DNA from: Amphirosellinia nigrospora
Lineage: Eukaryota; Ascomycota; Sordariomycetes; Xylariales; Xylariaceae
NCBI GenBank assembly: GCA_004123355.1
Contig: SCHM01000008.1
Coordinates: forward strand, 1,049,501 to 1,113,500
Direction of reading: 5' to 3'
DNA: 64,000 nucleotides
Notes under the pieces: generated by a model
Databases searched by the model: none
The model's input: the letters and a program-made list of their open reading frames with translations, nothing else
Told to the model about the DNA's origin: nothing
Translations under genes and position numbers: made by a program
Shown here: in pieces, positions 13,801-24,925 of the stretch
How the letters are laid out: each line of letters begins with the position of its first letter
Position numbering within the stretch: the stretch's first letter is position 1

Positions 13801-14212
13801 AACAAGCTCGGAGTTCCTGCTCCATTTACCGATTCGCTCGCAACAACCAATGAGCTGCCTCCACGGAGCTCCTGGATTTGTTCGCACATACGTGGACGTG
13901 ACCAAGGCAATGCCTGACGCAACCGGCTGGGCCGGAAGCATGACTTGATTCCTGCACGAAGGTCGCGAGCTGGCTCTCGGAGTCTATCGTGGTAACGTTG
14001 AGGATAGCGGGACCAATTTCATACACTACCCAGGGCAAGTTCGCGTCTCGGTTGACGAACTGATGCCGCACCTCGAGGGGCAGATGCGCAAACGAGACGA
14101 TCTTACACGTGTTCCCTTACTGAAGTGGACTGGTGTTATCAAGAGGGCTGGGTTTGACTATTGCATGATGTCTCATCAAGCCAGCATTGAGAAGGAAACT
14201 AAGCTAGAATGA
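1805..14212 (+). CDS. Hybrid PKS-NRPS (KS-AT-DH-cMT-KR-ACP-C-A-T-R)
   Basis: Iterative highly reducing polyketide synthase fused to one NRPS module; it builds a methylated polyketide, joins it to an amino acid and releases it with a C-terminal reductase. The ATG at 1805 ([15 protein letters not shown]) is chosen as it directly precedes the KS. Introns: 2127-2184, 2590-2651, 3002-3131, 3339-3406, 9413-9472, 11930-11985; about 3990 residues. Approximate domains: KS 1830-3480 (DTACSSS, EAHGTGT, GHLEG); AT 3780-4700 (GHSSGE); DH 4960-5880 ([16 protein letters not shown]); cMT 6240-6930 ([11 protein letters not shown]); non-catalytic ER/structural region 6950-8500; KR 8515-9290 (VGLSGSIG, Lys, Ser, Tyr); ACP 9473-9700 (GIDSL); C 9980-11260 (HHIIMDG); A 11330-12920 ([21 protein letters not shown]); T 12960-13200 (GGNSLL); R 13310-14150 (SGGTGFL, YxxxK). 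Frame breaks near 2318, 6215, 6734, 7453, 7582, 7955, 8195, 8567, 9978, 10108, 10778, 11474, 12918 and 13590-13960 look like base-call errors. The product is not predictable. Confidence 0.93.
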
Positions 14213-16977
14213 GGAGATAATCTTGGCCAGGGAGTATTTCACATTGTAGTTTATGGTATAGCTTATATTTTAACTTTTCTCGAAATTTTCTGCGTCTAGT
14301 TTAACTGTACAGATAGGGTCAATATATACAATAGAATAACAAGTACCTTTGTCCTTGAAGACCGAAGTTAAGTGCCAAGATAGGTAGACTCTAAATGCAC
14401 ACATATACGGAGGTCCGCAAGGCTCTGGGATGCATATGAGGCCATTTCAATAGAAAAGATATTCATGCCACTGTCGCTTCATAAATGATTATTACTGTAG
14501 TTGATTTGAATCTACTATGTATTCTAAGCCCGCAACACAAGCCCTTGTACATGACCGCCCCTACTCTTCGCCCAATCCTATAAGCTCGGATAGAGGGTTT
14601 GAAGATAGTTCAAATTGAGCAATAAACAACTCCTCCCAAAGGTGCCACGAAGATCTAATTTATTATTCTCTAGGCAGAGGATGCTCGGAATTTTATGCTC
14701 GAACTTCATCCTATTTTCCTACAGCCTCGCGGACCTCCGTGGACCTGAATAGAGACCTGTGCAGCCGGAGTTTGTATGTCTCGGTAATCTATCTCGGCTT
14801 TCGGCAAATGACTAAGACTACGACATTCGTACAGCTCTGTACAACTCCGTCAGCCTCTTCGTAGGGTAGTATTCAACGGGTTCTGTGCGAATCCTTGTGA
14901 CATCACGGGCTTAAACCATTTCCAGATGCGGTACAACTCGAACGATGATGGCGTGGCATAACTATCTTGCCTTTGGTTCTAAAAATCACCGACCTGGGGT
15001 ACAGTAGCACACTCATGACAAATGATATATCTTCCAAAAAGGCGGACCCGGATGTTCCATGGGATGTATTAGATGTGGTTGGATGTGGTTGATGTGGTCG
15101 ATTGTTTCGGGGTGATACCGAAACCGATACGCGTAACATGGGGAACGGCAAACCGCATCCTTTCAGTCTGCGCTACGGTGCGGGAAGCACTATCTCATCT
15201 TACATGGTACACGTGTATATGTAGGTTGCTGCCATCGGAACCAAATTTCTATAAGGCCCAGACAGAGCCCAGAGCCACACCCATCTGACACCCATCTGAC
15301 ACCCATGCAGCTCCCGTGAATATTAGGTATCAGTACCCGTATATACGGTATGTACCGGCCAAGAGGATGGCAGATTTTAGCTCCACGCTAGAGATGATTT
15401 GGTAGTCCAGTGAATATCAAGTCTGATTTAACCACGTCGTATAAGTTTAACTGATTGACCGCTGATCTGCTCCCCATCGGTTTAATTGATCTACGAACGC
15501 GGATCTAGCGTAACAATTATCATGCTGCTGTACGGCCTATAAATAGTAAATAGCTGTTTCTTCCACTCCACTTACTTAAGTACTTACTATAAGAGCTGCA
15601 GGATTCCAACCTACGCGGTTTCCCTTCACAGCAAAGCATAGTGTCCAATTACCCAATTGCACCATGATTCTCGCCTCATGTTTTCTCCGTCTGCCAGCGG
15701 CTACATTCCATTTTGTCAGCGTTACAGTGCTGTGCCGCAGATTAGTCTATATGTGCAGTGTAGCGTATAGCTTTAGTCCCGTATGCTACTTACTAGGTAG
15801 CACCTGGGTAGCAAACTATTGTTGTACTATGTACTTGACCTAGATATACTTCATCCTCGTGATCATTGTAAACAATCTTTATACTTAGAAAAGATAATGC
15901 GTGTACGTTGAAAAGTTGGTAAGCTTTACTAAGGGTAGTGCGGCTTAAATCCGTATGTGGCCGGAGGTTTTTGTACACGCGTAATAAGGAAGGGAAAGGA
16001 AGCCTTGGTAAGGTTCCGCCGTGCCGGTTAGCCGGAGTCCTGGTCAACGACGGAGGGTTGCAGCAGGGTTGCAGGTGTGAGTGGGGTTTCTTGACTAAAA
16101 TCGGTTAGTTTGGCGTGACCGTCCGACCGGTATTGAACAGGCGGGCATGACGTAACGCACTGTGTCTATAGCCGCAAAGGTATCGTTCCATCTACTAGTA
16201 AACAACGACAAGAGTTAGTCTGCAGGTAGAAACATAGATACAGATTAGCGATAGTAGCCCCTTTTCTCTTCGCCGCCAGGGATTAATAAACTGTTGGTGA
16301 GTAGGGTAGTAGAAAAAAATTAAACGCAGCCTTTGTGCAAATCTGTATGTCTATCATGATAGCCCTGCTACCACGGGACGCATGCTCTAATAAACCCCCA
16401 CATATGTGGAGAAAGGTATACGTGTAACGATGTTCTGTATCTGATATGCTAGCTTTTATCCAACACTTCATGCCCCTCCAGCCGGTGTAATAAGCCTGCT
16501 ATCCATCACTTGATGTGTCATGAAGCCACACTATCCAAACCACACTATCGCGAAGCCAACAGAGCCGTGAACAAAGAGATATTCTGTATATAGCCCAGTT
16601 ACGTCTACGGAGGTAGATTTAGAGACCTTCGCGCAACAACAAGCATATATGATCTATCCCATATATGGCGGCGCCCCTGACATGATGAGATAGGTGGTCG
16701 AGTCAGGGTTCTTGATTTGCAGGTGCTTACAACAATAGGCCAGGCCACGGTGCTTATTGGAGACTTCAAGGGCTCTCTGATGTATTTAATGAATGTTAAG
16801 ATTAATCGCTAGAGACTGAAAAAAAAAATGACTAGACACAGAAGAAACGCTAATGTATATATCTTATGTCCTTTATCGTCTATGGCGTTAGATGAGATCG
16901 ACAGACTCGCTGTCGGGAAGTTTATACAGGTAACAGTTTAATGTGTTTAAAATGGGTGCGTTTTCAGAGGTCGGTCG
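14213..16977. other. 2.8 kb intergenic region, no gene recognised
   Basis: Lies between the convergent 3' ends of the PKS-NRPS and the regulator gene. Open frames here are short and resemble no family I know. It holds small direct repeats: an 11 bp unit (ACACCCATCTG) repeated at 15277-15307 and GATGTGGTT-like units at 15071-15100. An unrecognisable decayed transposon cannot be excluded. Confidence 0.5.
15277..15307. repeat. 11 bp tandem repeat, 2.8 copies
   Basis: The unit ACACCCATCTG occurs twice in full and once in part (ACACCCATG) with no spacer. It is intergenic, and no function can be read from it. Confidence 0.8.
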
Positions 16978-18277
16978 TCATAACGGGCTCCCTTCCTTGT
17001 TAGTTCGTGACACCCGGTTCTTTACTTTCTCCTCGAGGGTTTTCAGACGGTTTTGTCCCTCTCGAGAACAATTGTCCCTATGTAACCCCGCACTCGTCGA
17101 GATGAAGAGCACTTTCTGCATTATTTTGATGACCGGCCGCAGCACATCCAGTATGACTTGCGACCGGAAACGTTCCTGGTCTTTGAAGCCCATACCGAAT
17201 CCGCTGAAGTCGACTTCGTGGAAGCCAGGTTCTATCAGTTCCATGGAAAGGGGCCGTTGGGCATCCGAGGTGTCGGCGAGGAAGTCGGCGCAGCCGGCCT
17301 CTAATATCTCCACAAGTTGATACATTATGATGTCGAAGAGAGCCAGGCATTTCGTGTTGTGACCCTCGAACTGTCCGTTGACCAGAGGGTCCAGTTTCCT
17401 GGTTACCCCTTTAACGATGCCAAGTATAAGATCCAGCACTTTCAGCTTGTCGGCTTGATACTTCTCTAAGCTGAAGATGATTTGGGAGCAAGCAATGACG
17501 CACTGGTTGTTGCGCTCGCTGTCCGGAGCCGTCGTCTGGGGTGGCGTCGTGGTGGCGGTGGTGCTGGAGGTGGAGAGCGTCGTAATGAAAATTGACTGTT
17601 GTGCGTACGGGGAGGCTGATAGCCAACCCCAACCCGGTGGGGTTCATGGTGCTCGCAGTATGCGAGAGGGAAGGGTGGGACGTCCCATTGGGGCAACCTG
17701 GACTGATTTGTGAAAGCTGCTGCGGGCGAGCGAGATCCGGCGGTGTATCCCCCAGAGAGCCGAATATGTCGTCTGCATATATTTCATCCAAGCTATAGGC
17801 GTCGTCCAAGTCCCCATTCGACACGGTAGACCAGCCGATCAAGGTATCATCGAAGAGCCCCATGTGTTCCGTGTCGGGCACCAGAGAACCTGGGGTACTC
17901 GACGAGGCGCGGTCCAGGTCGATGGCATCTCCGGTGTTTAGATCGTCCGGCGTTTGGGGAGACAGAGGTGTTGTCCCTGCATTGGCGATCTCTCGCATGA
18001 CTGCGCCTCCTTGGTTCATCATCGCTCTTACGTCTGGGTGTACTAGCTTTCTTTTCCCTCGCATGCCCGGGACTCGACCAACTCTCGACTCGGCGAACAC
18101 GCATTTAATACCTCGACTCTCGCAGCGGCTGCAGCCCGTCTTTTCACCATCGCATTTCACCTAGTCGGATATTAGTGGTTACGCTCTCTCGTGGTAAGAC
18201 GCTCTCGGCAGAATCACCTTGCTGGCGGCGCATTGGTTACACGCCGCTCTCAACTTTCCTAGTTTTTCTCTGAGCAT
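16978..18277 (-). CDS. Zn2Cys6 transcription factor, AflR-like
   Basis: Probable pathway-specific activator of the adjacent PKS-NRPS locus. The start is the ATG at 18277; exon 1 (18218-18277) encodes MLREKLGKLRAACNQCAASK, then a 57 bp intron (18161-18217, branch-like CACTAAT) and a long exon to 16978; about 413 residues. Splicing completes a canonical binuclear zinc cluster C-x2-C-x6-C-x6-C-x2-C-x6-C, from CNQC to GIKC, followed by a basic stretch (GRVPGMRGKRK). The C-terminal half has the helical pattern typical of AflR-type regulators: QCVIACSQIIFSLE, LDLILGIVK and FDIIMYQLVEILEAGC. The frame changes once within about 17540-17640, in a Pro/Ser/Thr-rich linker next to C-rich runs; conserved sequence lies on both sides. 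An exact TCG-N5-CGA site sits in the oxygenase/PKS-NRPS promoter. That this protein controls that promoter is inference. Confidence 0.87.
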
Positions 18278-21026
18278 TGTTCTTGTTGTTTCAACGGAGA
18301 CCTATGGACTACCGACACAAGTCAAAAGACATCTACTGGATACTGGCTTCGCACATATAAGAGAGATAACCACTTACAGCCTGGATGGATTCCATTCCTA
18401 CGATGGATGGGGTATCGGAGCTACGCCTCTTACGGCATCCTTGACGGGTCCATGCAGACGCCAACGTACCCAGGTATCTCAGCCTTCGGCACTTACATAG
18501 AAAAGCCCCTGCCGAGCACCCGTGCCTAGCGCGCCCTCAAATCCTGTTTAGCCTTGCGATGGGGGCATGTCTAGCGGCTCTACCGACCCACGGCCCGTCG
18601 AGCAGGGGGGGAAGCCGTAGTGGTAGGCTTGTACACCGTGATAACAGATGCATGTCAGCGTCAAGCTGACCACTCCTCCTGCAGCCGCGATATTTCCCAA
18701 TTCCCAACCCAACGTCATCCCAGCGCCACCAGGATTGTGGTCATGTCATGGCCAGGATCATGGTCACGTTTTCGTATTCGAAGGATGGCCAGAAGCGCCG
18801 CTTTCAGAGATACAAAACGGGGCGCTAGGGTTGTGGTTCTGTTTATGGTTCTGGTTCTGCCTCTGTGTCTTGTGAATCGGCGGCCTATCTCGCCGTCGTG
18901 GCCACGGTGTCGGGCTCGAAGTTGGTTCCGACTCGACTCGACTCGAATCGAAGCAGCAAGTAAGCTGACTATCTACCCCTCACTAGCCAAATGCATGCCA
19001 GTGGCGGGGGGCCAGATAGTCATCGGCCCCAAGACGTGGTGCGGCTTCTGTGGCTATATCCTGTGGCTCGTCCTTGCGAGCAGATGGCACCACCTCTTGG
19101 AGATCCGGTAGGGAGCCTGGCGCACAAACCTTCACTCTTGTCGCAAGAAACTGCCTCGCCTTGTTGGCTGGCAGGCTGGCACTGGTCGTCTCCAAGACAG
19201 ATGTTGTACGCAGGCCATTGTACAGTAGAGTGGAGGCTTCCGCTATTCCGCGACGCCTGACTTAAGGTCACAATATTACCACCTATACGATCCTAGCGTG
19301 CCAGAGCCTGCTTACGAGAAGCCTTGCAAGACTCCGGCCGTTCCTGAGCTTCGGCCCATGGTCCTAGCTGTTCTCTTGGTTGAGATGGAAAGGGATAAGC
19401 TGATAAGAGACGGAGTTAGCCACCTTGTCCGATGAATAATCGGATAACGGGGAGACACAACGACGCTGTAGACAACGAAGATTCCCCGTCTCTCCACTCA
19501 TCCTTCACCATGGCCATCGAAGATTGGTTTGAACCGGGGCATCGACGGAATAGGCTGTGGGCGTTCGCGTTCCAGCGGGAGATGCGGGATATGACAGCAC
19601 GTGCCGGTGAACTTGAAATTCTCTTCCATCCCGACAATGACAAAACTCGATATCGCCTCTAATTTAGACCCAGTATTGTGTGTGCCGTCATAGCCGAGAT
19701 GCGGGTTCAAGGTGAAAGAAGGACAGAAACATCTCGTGAACGAGTTCGTCGAGGACGTTATGAAACGCGCCACTATTATTGACAGTGGGACTTGCGCCGC
19801 AACTAGTATAGTAAATGGTTTATATTGCTATCCTTGACCGACAAAAGGACCCAACTACCTGCGTCAACCAGTGCGCAGGAATAGAACCAAATTAGCCGCC
19901 AAGATACATTCACGAACATACAAATCGCCCACGACGGCCTGAAAGTGGTGTAGCGCAACATACCCGGCGAGACGGCGAACCGGTGAGGTCTATCGCTCTA
20001 CTAACTATAGTATTTCTACTAATGCTTCGTCAGTAGGGATGAATCAACAATACTACCTAACCTTGGCTCTAGACTCTTTCTCCACAGGCATCATCGAATA
20101 GAAAGGGGTACACGGGGAGATACTAAGCGTAGACCTATATATCTAGTTGTACGTCGTATTCACGGCGACTATTACTTCTGCTACGCTGTGCGCATGGTAT
20201 CTTTAGGTAACTTGAAGACGGAGAAGATATTGGATCTGAGTGCAGGGAGCTAAGCGAGAAGACAACCTTGGGCTATAGCTCAATTTCTTCTACCAATAGT
20301 ACAAGGTTTGGGAAACTTCACCTACAAACCTAATGCTAACCACTTAGCTACCAGGTCGTTTCTTCAGAATCTCAGTTGGAACTAGTGAGGCCATTTCGTT
20401 TATTTCGTTTGTCCTTTGTTCGGTTTATACTGGACCGAATGTATTGTCGCCTTACACTAAGCGCTAACGTAATAGCCTCTCTTGGCAAGTAGGATTGGTC
20501 TTGGCAAGTGAGATTGATCTTGGCAAGCGAGATTTGATGGGGAATCAAGATCTATACTGTGAATCCGGCTTTCAGTCGCTCTCCGATTAGATATTGAAAC
20601 AGTATAGGTATCACTTGAGGCATCAACGAGAATAAAGGAGGAAGGGATTTTCATGGACCCAGGCCGGGAGACTCACATTAATTAGTTTCCCTTAATCATC
20701 TCCTTCATTTAGCTACACGTTAAATTTAATTTTAATTTCTTTTCCTACTAATCGTGTTGGATTTTATGCAACGAAGTTTTCAACATATCTAGGTAATAGT
20801 ACATTTTGCGGTTGATGTGGGAGGGCCGTGCCACCTCCTGAACCAATGGCTGAATTAAGTATCACTCACTCGGTCTAGTTCAAGAGATGCATCTCTTGCG
20901 TATCCATTATATTTTCTACTCGATACCTTCATACTAGACGATAGATTTAATATATGAAGTCATAACGTAGCATAGATATCCCGAGCCCTTATTGATACGT
21001 CAGGTGCAGTAGATGATCGGTCCCGT
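18278..21026. other. 2.7 kb gene-poor region
   Basis: Upstream of the regulator and downstream of the amidase. Several 60-160 codon frames exist on both strands (for example 18620-19111), but they overlap one another, lack conserved motifs and are low in plausible codon pattern. The last kilobase is AT-rich. A 19 bp triplicated unit lies at 20480-20536. Confidence 0.5.
20480..20536. repeat. 19 bp tandem repeat, three copies
   Basis: Three adjacent, slightly diverged copies of a unit beginning TCTTGGCAAG, with period 19 bp. Intergenic, with no evident coding or hairpin role. Confidence 0.75.
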
Positions 21027-22843
21027 TCAATCGAGTTCAAGCTGCTCATACATGTCGTCCCCTAGTGCATCTTCTATCCTCTCCATAATCGCCAACACCT
21101 TCTCCTCTTCGAGTCTACGTCCCACGACCTGAATGCCAACCGGAAGGCCGTGCATATCCTCGGCATCGTATAATTTGTAAGCTCCCCGAGCCACGCCGTT
21201 CAACTTTCGGATGTCAAACCCGGTCGGTAATTTATCAAGGTCCTTGTCGACGTGGGTGATGGAATGCAGCCGGCAGTGTAGTCGAGCTGTGACGATTAGC
21301 ATAGTTATCTACATGATATGTACAAGGGGACGTACCACATTGAAAAGGAACGTATATCCGCAACTACTAACGGCATCTTTCATTCCGTCGTGCGGAACCG
21401 CGGGGGTGGCATTGGTATGTGTCAGTATGAAGTCGATATCGACCTTGTTCCACCAAGCGTACCATTCACTTCGGTACGCCTCACGCTTAGCCACGAGTTG
21501 CCAGTTCTCATAGGCCGTCTTCTGATGCCAGTCCCTGATAAGCCCGGCCCATACATTGTCCCTGCGAATGTACTTCACCCAGAGGTAGTAAATGTACTTG
21601 AAAGGGCGCGAGAGCCTCATGAGCCAGTCCAATTGGTCGGCTCCTCTGTCATTCCACTCCCCAGGTCGCATGAAGGATTTGAACATCTGGCAACCATCCG
21701 CGTTCAATAAATGTGCGCCAAGGTACAGTGCTTCGTATGGTGAAGGCGGGTCAATCTCTACAATTTCGTGGCCCGCTCGCTTCAACGCTGCTTCCGTCAA
21801 TTCAAGGGCACGGGCACAGGCTGGGCTGGGGTCTACGACGCCGTCGGTCCTCATGATACCGACACGGAACTTCTTCTTTGTCGCATACTCTTTCTCGACG
21901 CCGGGGCGCCAAGCAAGAGGATGGACGGAGTAATCGTACTTCCATGGCTGCATGCCGATCACGGCTCGGGTGAAGTAGGTTAGGTCGTCTAGGGTACGGG
22001 CCATAGGGCTGTAGACGCTTGGCACGCCTTCTTGGCCCGGCATGCTGGTTGCGAACCCGGCTTTTGGCCATCTTCCCGTCGAACATCGAAGCGAATAGAT
22101 ACCGGAGAAATGAGCGGGCACTCGGACACTACCGGCAACATCACTGCCGATGCCAATCCGTCCGCCCAAGGCCAGAAGCGCCGACTCACCACCGTCGAAC
22201 CACCAGGCGAGTATTTGCTGTTGTGGGGGTTCGTACACCGTCCCCACACGTCGTTGGTGGACTCGAAACTGAGTAGTGTGATAGGGCAGTTGGTCTTCAC
22301 GTAAGGGATGGCGCCAGCATCCTTGAGCAGTCGAACAGTCGGGCCGTCCTCGGTATACGTCTTACCAACGAAACTGCTGAACCCCACGGTCGAATCAAAG
22401 CCGCCAACGTTGATGGTGTCCTTCAAGCTGACTGGGATGCCGGCCAGGGGTCCTTTGAAGTTAATGGAGCCGTCTCTGATCCAACCCTCGGCCTCGGAGA
22501 TCATGACCTCGGTCACACAATTGGTCTTCTCGTGGGCTTTCAAGGCGACCTTGCCATAGGTGTCGAGAAGGGCCGAGGGCTGAAGCACACCCTTTTGCAC
22601 ATCCTCGACGAGGTCTTCGATTGGCCTATCCACGGTCTCCAGGTCCAAGGCCGTAAAGGGCCCGCGATACCGGCTGAGAGCCTTGACCCGCTCTATCCGC
22701 TCATTCTGCTTGAATCGGCTGATGATGTGTAAGCTGATGACAGACAGTGAAGGAACACGAACCCGGCTAATAGTAGATGCGAGATCCGTTTATGAAACTT
22801 ACCAGTCGCGTTTATGCTGCAAGTAGTCGAGGAAGAACACCAT
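21027..22843 (-). CDS. Amidase-signature family hydrolase
   Basis: Amidase-signature enzyme hydrolysing an amide of unknown identity; about 560 residues, usual for fungal general amidases. The start at 22843 gives MVFFLDYLQHKRD; introns are 22719-22802 and 21287-21335; the stop is at 21027. The Ser-cisSer-Lys triad is visible: Lys in PVSLKDTINVGG, the cis-Ser in the YSPGGST segment, and the nucleophile Ser in GSDVAGSVRVPAHFSG. The C-terminal motif HGLPVGIQVVGRRLEEEKVL is strongly conserved in this family. Two frame breaks occur, near 22200 (inside the GGST motif, one G short) and near 21260; both look like base-call errors. Closest in type to fungal acetamidase/fatty-acid amide hydrolase-like proteins. 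No signal peptide is evident; the location is presumably cytosolic. There is no clear link to the PKS-NRPS, from which 2.7 kb of non-coding DNA separates it. Confidence 0.9.
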
Positions 22844-23694
22844 GTTGGCCGAGATGCAAAGTAGAGAGGTTCGATATTGGTTAGTCACGGTGACAAGCAA
22901 GGGGCATCTTGTATTGGCTAGACCGCCAGTCTCGCTTGGTGAATTGACACCGGAGAGAGAGAAAATGAGCGTGCCCTAAAAAGAGGTGGACCGCCAAGCC
23001 AGGCAAAATGTAGAATGATTTTAATAATTTTAATGAAGATAAAGAGAAAGAAAGCGATCAAATCAGGAACCGAGGCGCTTACTTTCACATTTAGGTAGCT
23101 ATCATGAGTGAATTCCCCCGCAGCTTATCAGACAGGCTGTGACTACCTACTTTGCACAAACATCTGTAAGTACGTACTTGGTAATAATAGATAACAAGCA
23201 TGTGAGTGGCCATTCGCTCTCTCACCACGTTGCTGAGATAAATTCGCCGATACACAACCACCACCGTTCCTAACCGACCCCGACTAACCGCATGGGACTT
23301 CCCCGCAAGGAAAATGGGGGCCATTTCCCCGGTGCCCCACCTCGGCTAAGTTGAAGCTATACCCCATTATATCCGTCTAAACAGCGCACTTATCTAAGTA
23401 CCTACTGCACAACATTGGAGAGATAGCGGCCTGATTGAGACATGCCACATACCTCAGAGTCCGGGCAACAAGAACATGCTATTTTACATAACCGATCCGA
23501 AGGTCGGCCATTAACATTTTGTTGAATGTAACCCGAATTATGCTCTGATTACGTTAGTTTACGTTCAGCCAATCAGTTGGACTGAGTTGAATAAGTCCCC
23601 GTAGCGGTACATCCTACCCTGAAGAAATGTACCGAATTGAAGCTCGTCTCATAATTGCCTTAATATCCCACAAATCACGGGCCGGGATGAGAGC
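22844..23694. other. Divergent promoter region of amidase and metallo-hydrolase
   Basis: An 850 bp shared upstream region between the minus-strand amidase and the plus-strand metallo-beta-lactamase-fold gene. No additional gene or convincing regulatory palindrome was seen. Confidence 0.5.
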
Positions 23695-24644
23695 ATGATG
23701 ACGTCCCAAAATGAACTTTCCTCTGACCCAAAGTTAACGGCGTCTTGGCTGGTCTGCAAAACATGCGGCACCCAGTTTCCCACCGCCGACAAGACCAAGG
23801 TCACCACATGTCTGATATGCGACGATCCGCGCCAATATGTGCCACCCGGTGGACAATCCTTCATCTCTCTCGACGTGCTGCGGGCAACGGGGCACAAGAA
23901 CATTTTCACACCTATACCAGGAGACCCGGAGGAGCGATTCATCGGGATCAACACGCGACCTCGAGTCGCCATAGGACAACGCGCCATTCTCGTTCGAACG
24001 CCCCAGGGAAATGTTCTCTGGACTGCATCGCTCTGCTTGACGACGAGACGATTGGCAGGATCAAGGACCTGGGTGGCCTCAGGGCGATCGTCATCTCGCA
24101 CCCGCACTACTACTCGACACATCTGGAGTGGGCGCGCGCGTTCGATTGTCCCGTCTATCTGGCGGCCGAGGACAAGGAGTGGCTGACGCAAAGAGACGCA
24201 GGGCGCCAAATATTCATCACAGCCACCGAGATAGAGGTTTTCGGGACCAAGGTGCTGAAGCTAGGGGGTCATTTCCCCGGGTCGCTGGTCATGCTCTACG
24301 AGGGCAGACTCTTGATAGCCGATACCTTCCTTGCAACACCTTCTGGGCTCGGAAATTGGGATGCGGACGCGGTGGGTACGGCGCGCAAGAGGCCCCGGGG
24401 CATGAGCAGCTTTTCATTCATGTGGAGTTATCCCAACATGATCCCGCTAGGCCCCGATGCGCTCAAACACATGTGGGATATCTTGAAGAATTATGAGTTT
24501 AGAAGTACGCACGGCGCGTTTCCTAGTACAGATATTGTGAAGACGCCTGAGGAGATGAAGAGGAGGGTGTTGGAGAGCATGCAGATACAGATTAAGTATT
24601 CTGGGCATGGAGAACACGCGATGTTAATAGAGACGGTTGTGTGA
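23695..24644 (+). CDS. Metallo-beta-lactamase-fold hydrolase with N-terminal CxxC/CxxC zinc-ribbon-like segment
   Basis: Intronless, about 316 residues; starts at the ATG at 23695 (MMTSQNELSSDPKL) and stops at 24644. Residues ~20-50 hold two cysteine pairs, VCKTCGTQFP and CLICDD, spaced like a small zinc ribbon. The rest is metallo-beta-lactamase-like: an HPH...H metal-binding loop (VISHPHYYSTHLEWA), a later His in GGHFPGSLV, the bridging Asp in RLLIADTF, and a C-terminal His-rich GHGEHAM. The loop lacks the Asp of the classic HxHxDH motif, so a one-metal or altered site is possible. One frame break near 24015 is explained by a single missing G (TGGA for TGGGA). The substrate is unknown. It is divergent from the amidase and convergent with the oxidoreductase; no operon logic applies in fungi. 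Confidence 0.78.
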
Positions 24645-24925
24645 TTGGTGAGTATGAATTATGAAAAAGATAAGGGTCGCTCTAGTCCTACGATCGATCG
24701 AATTGAAATTTAGGCATTTTACGATGACTTATGTAATTCCACCTGCCTCATATACATGATTTCCCACTTGCTTGCGTTGATGAAGACGCTCTGTCACACA
24801 CATATGCTACTTACTATGGAGAAAACGGTCTAAATACAATATTCGCGCCCCAATGTCAAGTGCCACTTGGATGGTCTACTATTATACATCATGCCATGTG
24901 CATGCCTCATATGTATGGGCTGAAA

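Noticed and set aside
286-14212. Decayed (pseudogenised) PKS-NRPS and oxygenase
   Set aside because: The same kind and density of frame breaks occur in essential genes across the window, and the catalytic motifs are intact, so error is the simpler reading.
18620-19111. 163-codon frame as a possible gene
   Set aside because: No motif or family resemblance, overlaps other frames of similar length on both strands, and has no supporting exon structure.
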